Positions 1 to 7,788 of a stretch of 38,902 bases of DNA are shown in pieces. How positions within the stretch are numbered: the stretch's first letter is position 1; each line of letters opens with the position of its first letter. The stretch is from a virus, in the IMG/VR virus record IMGVR_UViG_3300030116_005260, positions 1 through 38,902 of that record. One strand, 5' to 3'. Position numbers and translations under genes: made by a program. The notes under the pieces were generated by a model, which was given only the letters and a program-made list of their open reading frames with translations, was not told the DNA's origin and ran no database searches.

Positions 1-2682
1 GTCTCTTGCTGTAGCCTCTGTTTTTTGATAATCTTTCAGCGAATCTTTATTGAGTTGTGCGCCAAAGAAATAGGCTCCCTTATTTGCGTCAAGGTCTGCA
101 TTGCCGTCATTATTTGCCCCTGCCCTCAACCTAAAGACAGCGGAATTGTCATCGGAAGTTGCAGTAAATTTAAAGCTCGCTCGATACCATCCTTCTCCAA
201 AATCAGTGTAGGTGATTTCGCTTGTGTTGCTGTGGTTTTCGTGAGTGCTTAGACTCCCATCGGAAGAACTAATGTTGGCTCTAATGTAACCCTGCGGTGC
301 ATAGCTTGGCCCACCTTGAAGGACATACATCTCAAAACGAGAACTGTTATATCGTTTTACCCAAACAGAAGCAACATAAGTTTGCCCTGCAACTATTGAG
401 ATAACCTTTTCAATTCTAGCTCCAGTAGTGGTTGTAGTTATTAGTGAAGCAGTTGATTCGCCTAAGTGATTTACATGATTTTCTACTATGGTTTGACTGC
501 CTCCTACTTCATTCCAATTATCAAAGTCTTGTGATCTAGGCAAATGGTTCTCACCGCCAACGAAGCTGTCCAGGTCAGATTCTACAAATTGAAGTCCATC
601 ATTGGACACTACAGGGGTGCTGATGTATTCGCTTGTTGACGGGATTAATTTTTGAATAATTAAATTATCTATTGTACAGGTTCCAACTGCAAAGGCATCT
701 CGCTCAAAAATAATTTTATCCGAAGCTGATGTAGCAGTAAAATCAAGTGAGATACTTTGGTCTGAACCATTTAAAGTTACCCTTCCTTCTGTTTGTGTTC
801 CTGTAGCGTTGGCTTGTAGCCCTCCTCCAGTATTAAAAGTATCACGGAAACGAACTGTTTTACCCGAAGTCCCTTTTATAGTTGCCGTTACTCTGTACCT
901 GCTTCCCTCATCGTAAGTAAGACTTTTGGACATACTGGCGTAATTGGGGTTTGTATTAGCTACTGTAAGTAGAGCTTTGCCATTTGAAGGGATTGTGACT
1001 GTACTACTACCGCTTTGGCTTGTGTTCCATGAAGTGTCGGTTGTGAAATCATCTTGATAAAGAGGGTCGTATTCTTTAATTAATAAATCATCGACAGTGA
1101 ATTCATAAGTGCCAGACGAATGACGTTCTATGATTATTTCATCGGATTGAGCAGTAGGTATCCAAGTGAACGAGACTTGTTGAGGGCTTCCAGTCATCGT
1201 AACTATGCCAGAAACTTTGCCTCCTGCTCCAGTAGGAGGGTCAAATCCATCAGTTAAGCCTCCTAAGTCTCCAGAATCGTCTCGGAATCGCATGGCCTTT
1301 CCTGCTGTGCCATTAACTGTAGCTGTCAAAATGTAGTATTTATTTTCATCGTAAGTTATAGCTTTAGTGGCTCTAACGTACCCATTGTCTATTACGTTAA
1401 ATTTGAGAGAATTATCTTCGATAGCAACAGTGCTGTTAATACCTGATCCCACATTTACAGTCCACCCTGAGTTGCTTGAAAAGGTATCGTTTATAATTTG
1501 AGTACCTTCATTGAAGTAATTGGTTGCTTCCTCAAGCTGCGCACCAAACGCAAGAACTGTATTTCCGTTTCCAGTTCGATCAGGCTCTATGGTCAGCGTT
1601 TGAACATCGTTAGTATCAACAGCGGTGAAGGCGATTGAAGCTCTGTACCAACCATCAGTGCCAATCTCTTCAAAAGAAGTGGCGATAAGATCCGCTGTAC
1701 TTGTTTCCCCTGTGTTTATAGTTCCTTCACCATCAGAAGCCCAATCAATAGTCAAACGAAGGTTGGTTGCAGGAGACGTGCTATCGTAATAACTTATTTT
1801 TGACTTTGTACTCGTTCCTTTTTTAAGATATATTGAGTAGACGTAATTTTTCCCAGTTGTTAACAGACCTGTAATCGTGTCGTAAATTCCTCCATAAGTC
1901 TCCGAGCCTCCAGAAACCTCATAAGAATTAGTACCACCAAATGGATCAGTTATAGTTGAGAGAGTAGCTGTGCCTCCTTGATTGTTTGACCACGCTGAAT
2001 TGTTTAACTGCTCACTGAAGGAGAGTAAATTCTGTGAAGTATTTCTCACAACCGAAGACTCACTCACTCTATCACTAGCATCAAACATCACTTGTGCCTC
2101 GGTGTTGTCCGAGCTTCTTCTAATTCTACAAGCGTACGGAGAAACGTTGCCGAGCTTACGAAGAGAAAAGGCTGCTAGTGGGGCTTGCTTGATGATCTCT
2201 TTGACGGATACGTTGTCGAAATTTACATTTCCAGAAGCATCGGCAGTAGATAAGCGGAGTTGAATAGATGAGTTATTGATGGTTGTTACATCAAAAGTAT
2301 GCGTCCCAACTGCTAGTCCAGTATGATTGCCATAAGCGTCCTTATCGCTTGAGGTTCCTATATAAATTCTTCCCGTGCTTGTCGTAGTAGACACAACATC
2401 AAAAGTAATTCTATAGGCTGTGTTTTGAGATACATCTACAAACTGCTGCGCTCCAATATAATTTGTTGTTTGGACATTTATAGTTCCATTTGAATATGCA
2501 ATAGTTGCTCCTGTCATTTGAGTCCAATTACTTATATCGTCATCAAAAGTTCCATTAGCAATCAACTCACTCCCCAAAGTCAGCTTAAACTTCTCAAGAA
2601 AAAGTTGCTGAAGTTCATCGCCTGTCAACTTTCTCGTAAGAGATCGGGTGAGTGATTTGGTTAGCTTTCTTGTAGAAGCCAT
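1..2682 (-). CDS. Large modular tail fibre/receptor-binding protein, N-terminal part (runs off window)
   Basis: An open frame of 894 codons starts at ATG 2682 and reaches base 1 without a stop, so the 3' end is missing here. The first ~35 residues are basic with repeated TRKL/TRSL motifs and may be the particle-attachment end. Then come about five beta-rich modules resembling carbohydrate-binding jelly rolls: residues ~41-163 (NGTFDDDISNW start, VKEI end), ~215-390, ~397-537, ~541-676 and ~709-887. Modules 3 and 4 are clearly tandem copies (both have YDE..Y..TA...GT.GK..RFRD and an ER....T.DDL/DNL ending). Modules 2 and 5 resemble each other (EG/DGWYRAS.AFTA and GAQL). Residues ~169-208 (SLRKLG, IRRSSDN) resemble the start of a concanavalin-like domain of phage fibres. 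Adhesion to host polysaccharide is inferred. No catalytic motif was seen. Confidence 0.75.
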   Translation of the reverse strand, partial: MASTRKLTKSLTRSLTRKLTGDELQQLFLEKFKLTLGSELIANGTFDDDISNWTQMTGATIAYSNGTINVQTTNYIGAQQFVDVSQNTAYRITFDVVSTTTSTGRIYIGTSSDKDAYGNHTGLAVGTHTFDVTTINNSSIQLRLSTADASGNVNFDNVSVKEIIKQAPLAAFSLRKLGNVSPYACRIRRSSDNTEAQVMFDASDRVSESSVVRNTSQNLLSFSEQLNNSAWSNNQGGTATLSTITDPFGGTNSYEVSGGSETYGGIYDTITGLLTTGKNYVYSIYLKKGTSTKSKISYYDSTSPATNLRLTIDWASDGEGTINTGETSTADLIATSFEEIGTDGWYRASIAFTAVDTNDVQTLTIEPDRTGNGNTVLAFGAQLEEATNYFNEGTQIINDTFSSNSGWTVNVGSGINSTVAIEDNSLKFNVIDNGYVRATKAITYDENKYYILTATVNGTAGKAMRFRDDSGDLGGLTDGFDPPTGAGGKVSGIVTMTGSPQQVSFTWIPTAQSDEIIIERHSSGTYEFTVDDLLIKEYDPLYQDDFTTDTSWNTSQSGSSTVTIPSNGKALLTVANTNPNYASMSKSLTYDEGSRYRVTATIKGTSGKTVRFRDTFNTGGGLQANATGTQTEGRVTLNGSDQSISLDFTATSASDKIIFERDAFAVGTCTIDNLIIQKLIPSTSEYISTPVVSNDGLQFVESDLDSFVGGENHLPRSQDFDNWNEVGGSQTIVENHVNHLGESTASLITTTTTGARIEKVISIVAGQTYVASVWVKRYNSSRFEMYVLQGGPSYAPQGYIRANISSSDGSLSTHENHSNTSEITYTDFGEGWYRASFKFTATSDDNSAVFRLRAGANNDGNADLDANKGAYFFGAQLNKDSLKDYQKTEATARD

Positions 2683-2702
2683 ATAAAATTAAAATTATTT
2701 AA

Positions 2703-3044
2703 TTAATCAACAGGTGAGATTGCTACGTAAAGATTGTCCGAACTATCTCCAGACCCTCCAGAAACAACAAGCTGTATCTCACTTTGTGAAGATGTAAATA
2801 CACATCCTCCTGGTGCGGTGAGAACTGTGTCAGGCCCAATGGTTACAAAGGCATCTCCTACTTTGTGCTGCAAAGTAAGTGTACGTCCAGAACCAAAAGT
2901 ACCGCTTGCGAGGAAACAGTAATCACCTCCATTAAGGTTACTTAAAGCAGGTGTACTCGATGCATTAAGAGTACCATTACCATCACTATCTAGTGTGGCT
3001 CCTGTTACTCCAGTAATATTTAAATTAATATTTGTTACGTCCAT
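2703..3044 (-). CDS. Small beta-rich putative virion/fibre-associated protein
   Basis: 113 residues rich in Gly, Ser, Thr and Val with no cysteine pattern or membrane segment. The alternating hydrophobic pattern and SGGSGDSSDNLYVAISPVD tail suggest a small beta-sandwich, as in phage decoration or fibre-accessory proteins. It ends 20 bases before the start of the large fibre gene, which supports a structural role. I do not recognise the family. Confidence 0.6.
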   Translation of the reverse strand: MDVTNINLNITGVTGATLDSDGNGTLNASSTPALSNLNGGDYCFLASGTFGSGRTLTLQHKVGDAFVTIGPDTVLTAPGGCVFTSSQSEIQLVVSGGSGDSSDNLYVAISPVD

Positions 3045-3073
3045 GATTTTTTATTTTCTCTTTTTTAAATAAA

Positions 3074-3289
3074 TTATATATAGGTTCCTGCACCCGACTG
3101 TGGGGTTGATACAGAAGTTGTTGCTCTTCTAATTTTAAGGCTATCAGTACCTCTTCTTTTTCTCATTCTCCTTTTCTTATCTGCTTTGTTGATAACTTCA
3201 TCTGCTGTCTCTGTTGGAGGAGGAGGAGGAAGTGGAGGAGCTTGCATTACTGCGGATGCACTAGGCATTTTTGGTCTTGATAGGCACAT
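3074..3289 (-). CDS. Small protein with polyproline segment and basic C-terminus
   Basis: 71 residues: an N-terminus with Cys2, a run of prolines at ~18-25 (APPLPPPPP), then a highly basic stretch (KKRRMRKRRGTDSLKIRR) and a Ser/Gly tail ending GAGTYI. Small proteins with this layout (MC start, polyproline, RRRG-SL-I motif, short Gly-rich end) recur next to tail genes in T7-like cyanophages and pelagiphages; their role is not established. It lies in a run of small genes between replication and fibre genes. The family resemblance is from memory; the composition is seen directly. Confidence 0.65.
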   Translation of the reverse strand: MCLSRPKMPSASAVMQAPPLPPPPPTETADEVINKADKKRRMRKRRGTDSLKIRRATTSVSTPQSGAGTYI

Positions 3290-3296
3290 ATTCTAT

Positions 3297-3488
3297 TTAC
3301 TCGTTTGTTAAAATGTTCTCGTTTTGTTCTGCGTTTTTTGCTCGCAGAAAGTTTACAATATTACGTTGTCCGAAGTAATAGTCCATATCTCGTAGATTAT
3401 CCTTCGGGCTAAATTCTTTTGGGGGAAATATCTCGTCAAGTTCTTTGACAAGTTCGTTGGATACAAAAGGAAAAGATTTGTTATCCAT
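3297..3488 (-). CDS. Hypothetical protein, 63 aa
   Basis: Acidic-basic mixed protein starting MDNKSFPFVSNELVKELDEIFP, with a helical N-terminus and NIVNFLRAKNAEQ near the C-terminus. It starts 7 bases after the stop of the 58-codon gene and ends 7 bases before the polyproline gene, so it is part of a tight operon. Similar short genes occur at this place in marine T7-like phages, but I know of no function. Confidence 0.6.
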   Translation of the reverse strand: MDNKSFPFVSNELVKELDEIFPPKEFSPKDNLRDMDYYFGQRNIVNFLRAKNAEQNENILTNE

Positions 3489-3495
3489 GTGTTGG

Positions 3496-3672
3496 TTAAT
3501 ACCCCTTCTTTATTTTAAGCTTACTACGACTACTTTTCTTCTTAGCAGTCTTAGCAGCATCTTTAAAATTCTTGGCTGTTGGTGCTCCCTTGCTTCCTAC
3601 TTTTCTCATTTTTTCTCCGCTTCCTTGTTTAATTCTTTTACGTTTGGCGTGGATATTTCTATATAAGCTCAT
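3496..3672 (-). CDS. Very basic 58-aa protein (MSLYRN type)
   Basis: ATG at 3672, TAA at 3496, 58 residues. The N-terminus MSLYRNIHAKRKRIKQGSGEKM and a body made mostly of Lys, Arg, Ser, Ala and Gly resemble the short basic MSLYRNI proteins of marine T7-like phages. It follows another very basic gene and precedes the 63-residue gene by 7 bases. It could bind nucleic acid or be packaged with DNA; that is inference from charge only. The start is the only ATG that gives the family-like N-terminus. Confidence 0.65.
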   Translation of the reverse strand: MSLYRNIHAKRKRIKQGSGEKMRKVGSKGAPTAKNFKDAAKTAKKKSSRSKLKIKKGY

Positions 3673-3681
3673 TTGTTTTAT

Positions 3682-3954
3682 TTAACAGTCCCACTTTCTA
3701 AGTGCTTTATTTATTCTTGAGTTAGGATCTCTGGCTGTTTTTGCAGAGGTCAATCTTCTTTTCATCCCTTTCATTCTGGCACAAAAAGACTTTCTTCTAT
3801 TTGCTGCCTTTTTACTTTTTTTAGCTTGCTTGGCAGATACAGGAGGTTTAAGATTACTTCCCTGTCGTTTGGCTGCTCTTCTTCCTGCTGCACTCAACCC
3901 ACCAGAGGGGGATTTATGTTTGGAAGTTAGCCTTATTCTTTTCCTTTGAGCCAT
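3682..3954 (-). CDS. Arg/Lys-rich small protein, 90 aa
   Basis: Nearly 40 percent of residues are Lys or Arg, with KHKSPSGGLSAAGRRAAKRQGSNLKPPV near the start, FCARMKGMKRR in the middle and NKALRKWDC at the end. The GGLSAAGR and FCARM...KRRL motifs match a small-protein family common in T7-like marine phages and other podoviruses whose function is unknown. It is the first gene after the 25-bp repeat at 3974-3998, a candidate phage promoter, and so may head the late transcription unit. A DNA-binding role is only suggested by charge. Confidence 0.7.
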   Translation of the reverse strand: MAQRKRIRLTSKHKSPSGGLSAAGRRAAKRQGSNLKPPVSAKQAKKSKKAANRRKSFCARMKGMKRRLTSAKTARDPNSRINKALRKWDC

Positions 3955-3973
3955 GTAAAGTTGATGAGGGGGT

Positions 3974-3998
3974 TTTATTATATATGTAACAGAATTAA
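3974..3998 (-). promoter_or_regulatory. Candidate phage RNA polymerase promoter, copy 1 (25-bp repeat)
   Basis: On the minus strand this is TTAATTCTGTTACATATAT followed by AATAAA. It matches the site at 18916-18940 at 24 of 25 positions. It begins at the stop codon of the upstream gene and lies 20 bases before the ATG of the 90-residue gene, the start of the late genes. Length, AT-rich 3' half and position fit a T7-type single-subunit polymerase promoter. Unlike the other copy, it is followed by A/C-rich sequence rather than G. Confidence 0.5.
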
Positions 3999-4357
3999 AT
4001 ATCCCTTAATTTGTCAGGTAGCTTACCCTCCTTAACCCACTCATCCGTTTGATATAAACACATAGCATTCCAGATCACGGCACTGAGGTGATCTTCATCT
4101 TCAAATCCTTCCATATAAGCCCAAAGGTGTCGATAAATAGCATCAATGTATCTACTGAAAAACTGACCCTTCTCCCAGTTGCGTGAACCATACTTGTAAG
4201 CTCCATCTTCAAACCTTTTACTGGCTGCCTTCAAAGCAGCGATGGGCAGTTGGTTAGGAAAACCTTTACCTTTCATAGAATCTCTCACCGATCCTGTTTC
4301 AAATTCAGTACGTTCTCCGCTATCAGGAAGTTCGTTTATTTTTTCGTTGGTGTCCAT
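3995..4357 (-). CDS. dATP/dGTP diphosphohydrolase-type (DUF5664-like) protein
   Basis: 120 residues. The core at ~23-105 contains GSVRDSMKGKG, LP..AL..A..RFEDGAYKYGSRNW, YIDAIYRHLWAYMEGFEDEDHLSAVIWNAMCL, which is the pattern of a phage family annotated as dATP/dGTP diphosphohydrolase N-terminal domain (formerly DUF5664). The KYG..NW and EDHL...WN motifs are all present. A role in trimming the dNTP pool during replication is suggested by the name and by its place after the 5' exonuclease gene, which it overlaps by 22 bases. Activity of this stand-alone domain is not shown by sequence. No adenylosuccinate synthetase-like PurZ gene that would point to aminoadenine DNA is present. Confidence 0.7.
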   Translation of the reverse strand: MDTNEKINELPDSGERTEFETGSVRDSMKGKGFPNQLPIAALKAASKRFEDGAYKYGSRNWEKGQFFSRYIDAIYRHLWAYMEGFEDEDHLSAVIWNAMCLYQTDEWVKEGKLPDKLRDI

Positions 4358-5076
4358 AGTCTTATTTCTCCTTCTTTTTCGTTATATTCTTTTGGACTTC
4401 TTAGGATGTAAGACAACCTTGCATTCATCAAAGCATCTTCTTCTGTCTGCCCTTTGGATTCATAAGCATCAACTACTGTCTGCCAAGTAGCTCCATGCTT
4501 ATCTAATAGTTTGTTTGCTGTCACACTTCCAATACCCTTGGCTCCCGAAAAACCATCGACTGTATCTCCAGAAAGGGTTTGTGCAAGGTGATTGTAATCT
4601 GCTTCTTCAGTTGTTGTGTAACTTGTCTCTGCGGTAAGAAAGTTAAACCACTCACAATCAAGAGTGCCGAAGTCCTTGTCTCCACTGACAGCAACATAGT
4701 TGTCGTTGGAGCAACAAAGCATGCCTATCACATCGTCTGCTTCCAGGTTATGTTTGCGTACTCCGTTGTGGTTTTCAAAAGCCCACTGAGTTATTGAAGC
4801 AATACCAAGAGGTTTTCTTTTGTTCTTTCTGTTTGCCTTGTAATCAGGAAAGACGTTGTAACGAAAGTTACGAGCATCCGAAAATACCATGACATAATCG
4901 TCTGACTTTGTTTGGTCAACTGAGTAATCGATCATATCTTGTACAATCACTTTCATGTCTGCCTCAGAACTGTGAAGTGTCCATATATCATCTTCCCATT
5001 TTATCTCCTGCTCCGAAGCAAACCCTGCTCGGTAGACAATCATATCTCCATCTATTGCTGCTATTCTTTTGTTCAT
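4336..5076 (-). CDS. T7 gp6-like 5'-3' exonuclease (FEN family)
   Basis: 246 residues. Metal-binding acidic motifs of the 5' nuclease family are visible: IDGDM near residues 8-12, LEADD at 111-115 and SGDKDF at 131-136, followed by a helix-hairpin-helix-like segment (VDGFSGAKGIGSVTANKLL, ~176-194). In T7 this enzyme removes RNA primers, degrades host DNA with endonuclease I and acts in concatemer processing. It starts 5 bases after the polymerase stop, the same relative place as T7 gene 6. Start at ATG 5076 gives the expected N-terminal aspartates. Confidence 0.88.
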   Translation of the reverse strand: MNKRIAAIDGDMIVYRAGFASEQEIKWEDDIWTLHSSEADMKVIVQDMIDYSVDQTKSDDYVMVFSDARNFRYNVFPDYKANRKNKRKPLGIASITQWAFENHNGVRKHNLEADDVIGMLCCSNDNYVAVSGDKDFGTLDCEWFNFLTAETSYTTTEEADYNHLAQTLSGDTVDGFSGAKGIGSVTANKLLDKHGATWQTVVDAYESKGQTEEDALMNARLSYILRSPKEYNEKEGEIRLWTPTKK

Positions 5077-5081
5077 AATTA

Positions 5082-6929
5082 TTAGTGTGTATCTGCCCAG
5101 TTGTTTCCAATTTTAAAATCACCATCCAAGGGACATTTAATATCTAAAACTTTCCCTGCTTGAATTATTGCAGCTACATAAGTTTGTCCTAAGTCCTGTG
5201 CGTGTTCTTCGAGACAAGAGAACTGAACTTCGTCATGTACATTTGCATGCATTTCATAGGGGTGCTTTGCAAGTTTAGCAAACTCGACCAGTGATTGTTT
5301 CATTATTATGGCTCCACAACTTTGGAGGAGGAAGTTAAGGAGAGAGTGCTTTGATCTCATCTCTATAATCCTTCCATCAATTCCTTTTATGTGTCCGTTA
5401 GTCTCTGCCGACCTTTCAATAGCAGTGAGTAATTTTTTAAAGGCAGGAATCTTTGACATGAATGTGTCTCGAAGTCTCTTTCCTTCCTTCATTCCTTTGC
5501 CAACAGCTTCGCCAAGTCTTTGATTTGAAGCTCCGTATATAAGGCTATATATGAAGGTCTTGGCATCACTTCTATCTATACCAAGTATGTCTGCATTCAC
5601 CTGATGGATGTCACCTTCAAGTATTTCTCTTGCAAACTTACCACTATCAAATTGATAAAGGTACGAAGCAAGACATCTTAATTCGAGAGAAGACGCATCG
5701 GCTCCGCATAGAACTTTTCCCTTTGGTGCTTTGAACATTTCTCTGCACTCCTTGCCATACTCAGCACGAACCGAAGGAATTTGTTGAAGGTTAGGACGAG
5801 ATGCCGAACACCTGCCAGAGATTGTTCCAACAGTACTAACAGTTCCATGTATCCTTCCTTTCTTTGTAACGCATCCAAGCCAAGAGTTTTTTCCTTCAGC
5901 CAACATGCCAAGTCTCTTTTGCACTAACAGATATTCAAGTATCTTCAGTGACTCCTTTGTATTTATCTGTTTTAAAACTGTCTCGTTTATCTCAGGTCTT
6001 TTGCCTTCGTATGCTTTTGGAACCCAACCTTGTTCCATAAGTCTTTCTGCTATCTGATCTCTAGATCCAGGATTGAAGGGAGTAGTCCTGACTTTGTTTC
6101 CCATCTTCTCTGCAAGATCAGATATGTTCTGTTTCAAACCTGCCTTCTTTAGTTGCATCCTTAGTGCGATCTTAGTCTCTCCTGTGTATTCAATCCCCTC
6201 TACTTCTACCTTCCATCCAGTGACACTTCTCATCTTCTCAACCTTTGGAGGAAAGATTTCTTGCATCTCTTTCTCAATCTGCACCCTGCGTACAGAAAGT
6301 TTTTTTGCAAGCTGCTCTGCCTTCTCTACGTCAAAAGGAAAACCATTTAGCTCTTGTGTTCTTATCAGTCTTGCAAAACTGTGTTCTAGTTCCAATGCGT
6401 TTCGTGACACACTGTTTTTGATGAGGTGTTTGTATAAATCAAAAGTAAGTTTTACGTCTTGGGAGCAGTACTGTTGCATCTCAGGATTAAAAGTATCCCA
6501 AGCTCCTTCTTGCTTTGCATACTCACCTTTAAAGTTTCCAAGTCTCCAACCCCAAGCTTCCAGTTTATGTTTACCTACAAGAGCCGAAGGAAAGTTTTCA
6601 CGTTTCTTATCAGTAATAGCGATGTCACGACAAAAAAACTTACTCATGAGCATGGTATCAACGATTACATTCAACTTAACTCCGTAAACCTTTTCAATGC
6701 AGGGAGCATCAAACCCTATAAAGTTGTGTCCACAAACGTATCTGGACTGCTCTAGCATTTTAATACCTTCTTCAATGTTTCCTCTATCTGTATTGAACTC
6801 GTGCATTTCAAGTGTGTCAGTATCAAGTATGGAGATACAATGGAACTTTATGGGACAATCAAGAGTTGTGAAGTTTTCAATGGCGTTTGTTTCTATGTCA
6901 GCTATGACGAATCTATATTTGTATTGCAT
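5082..6929 (-). CDS. Family A DNA polymerase, T7 gp5-like
   Basis: 615 residues with an N-terminal 3'-5' proofreading domain: Exo I DIE at 11-13, Exo II with Asp74 (GHNFIGFDAP), Exo III YCSQD at 154-158. The polymerase domain has motif A with Asp411 (GADASSLELR), the O-helix with Lys457 and Tyr465 (KTFIYSLIYGAS) and motif C HDE at 565-567. All catalytic residues are present, so it should be active on both counts. It is shorter than T7 gp5 (about 700 residues). Start is ATG 6929, 1 base after the methyltransferase stop. Confidence 0.95.
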   Translation of the reverse strand: MQYKYRFVIADIETNAIENFTTLDCPIKFHCISILDTDTLEMHEFNTDRGNIEEGIKMLEQSRYVCGHNFIGFDAPCIEKVYGVKLNVIVDTMLMSKFFCRDIAITDKKRENFPSALVGKHKLEAWGWRLGNFKGEYAKQEGAWDTFNPEMQQYCSQDVKLTFDLYKHLIKNSVSRNALELEHSFARLIRTQELNGFPFDVEKAEQLAKKLSVRRVQIEKEMQEIFPPKVEKMRSVTGWKVEVEGIEYTGETKIALRMQLKKAGLKQNISDLAEKMGNKVRTTPFNPGSRDQIAERLMEQGWVPKAYEGKRPEINETVLKQINTKESLKILEYLLVQKRLGMLAEGKNSWLGCVTKKGRIHGTVSTVGTISGRCSASRPNLQQIPSVRAEYGKECREMFKAPKGKVLCGADASSLELRCLASYLYQFDSGKFAREILEGDIHQVNADILGIDRSDAKTFIYSLIYGASNQRLGEAVGKGMKEGKRLRDTFMSKIPAFKKLLTAIERSAETNGHIKGIDGRIIEMRSKHSLLNFLLQSCGAIIMKQSLVEFAKLAKHPYEMHANVHDEVQFSCLEEHAQDLGQTYVAAIIQAGKVLDIKCPLDGDFKIGNNWADTH

Positions 6930-6930
6930 A

Positions 6931-7788
6931 TTATTTTATTCTTTCTATTAATTTTTTTGAGAGGATTCTAAAGGCTAGTTCTGCTGTTTGTGGGAATACT
7001 CCGTTCCCCAAGAGACGAGTTCTGTCCACCCTGTCGGCAACTCCATAAGCTGCTCCGTCCACGCAGGATTTAATTGATGCAGTTCGTGGTCTTTCCCAAA
7101 GGTATTGAGGTTCGTTGATTGGGGCAGGTACTTTGCGTGGTGTATTTGTCTCCCCAGAAGTGAATTGACTGGTGAGTTCTTGCAAGCTTTTGCCGTCCCA
7201 TCCTTCCAGTCCCTCGCTGTTGGAGTAGCCCATAATAAATACTCTCTTTCTCTGGTGTCCTCCGCCAACTTCGCTCGCTGAGAATATTCCTGCCTCGCAG
7301 ATGTAACCCAACGACTCCAAGCCTCTGAGGACATATCTGAGAACAGGTTCTCCTTCACTTGTTTTTGTTGTGATGATGCCTTCGACATTTTCCAGGAAAA
7401 CAATGGAAGGTCTGCATTCTCTAATTCCATGTTCGATGAAGGGATAGATGTGTCGCTCGTCTCGGTCTGACTTGCGAAGTCCAGTATTGCTAAAGGGCTG
7501 ACAGGGGAAACCTCCACTGAGGATGTGTACCAGTCCTCGAAACTTTCGGTATGGGAAGGTACGAATATCCGACCAAATAGCTGCTTGATCCAGTCTACCT
7601 TTTTCCATCTCTTTAACCAAACACGAAATGGCGTAGGCTTCCCTCTCCACCATAGCGATCTCTCTAATATTTTTGAAGATTCTTCTAAGTCCGAGTCCGA
7701 TACCTTCGTATCCAGAGCAGAGCGAAAGATGGTTAATAGTTTCTTTGGTAGTATCCACATCGTTAAAAGGGGTTTTCATGATCTGCAT
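6931..7788 (-). CDS. C5 cytosine-specific DNA methyltransferase
   Basis: 285 residues with the conserved C5 methyltransferase motifs: I (LSLCSGYEGIGLGLRR, ~21-36), IV with catalytic Cys96 (GGFPCQPFS), VI (ENVEG, 133-137), VIII (QRKRVF, 179-184) and X (GNGVFPQTAELAF, 261-273). The target-recognition part between VIII and X is short (~75 residues) and no specificity can be read from it. No restriction endonuclease is adjacent, so self-protection against host restriction is the likely purpose. It sits between primase-helicase and polymerase, where T7 has no such gene, and its DNA looks richer in G and C than its neighbours, suggesting a later insertion. An in-frame ATG three codons downstream may be the true start. 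A second long frame overlaps it (see findings). Confidence 0.92.
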   Translation of the reverse strand: MQIMKTPFNDVDTTKETINHLSLCSGYEGIGLGLRRIFKNIREIAMVEREAYAISCLVKEMEKGRLDQAAIWSDIRTFPYRKFRGLVHILSGGFPCQPFSNTGLRKSDRDERHIYPFIEHGIRECRPSIVFLENVEGIITTKTSEGEPVLRYVLRGLESLGYICEAGIFSASEVGGGHQRKRVFIMGYSNSEGLEGWDGKSLQELTSQFTSGETNTPRKVPAPINEPQYLWERPRTASIKSCVDGAAYGVADRVDRTRLLGNGVFPQTAELAFRILSKKLIERIK

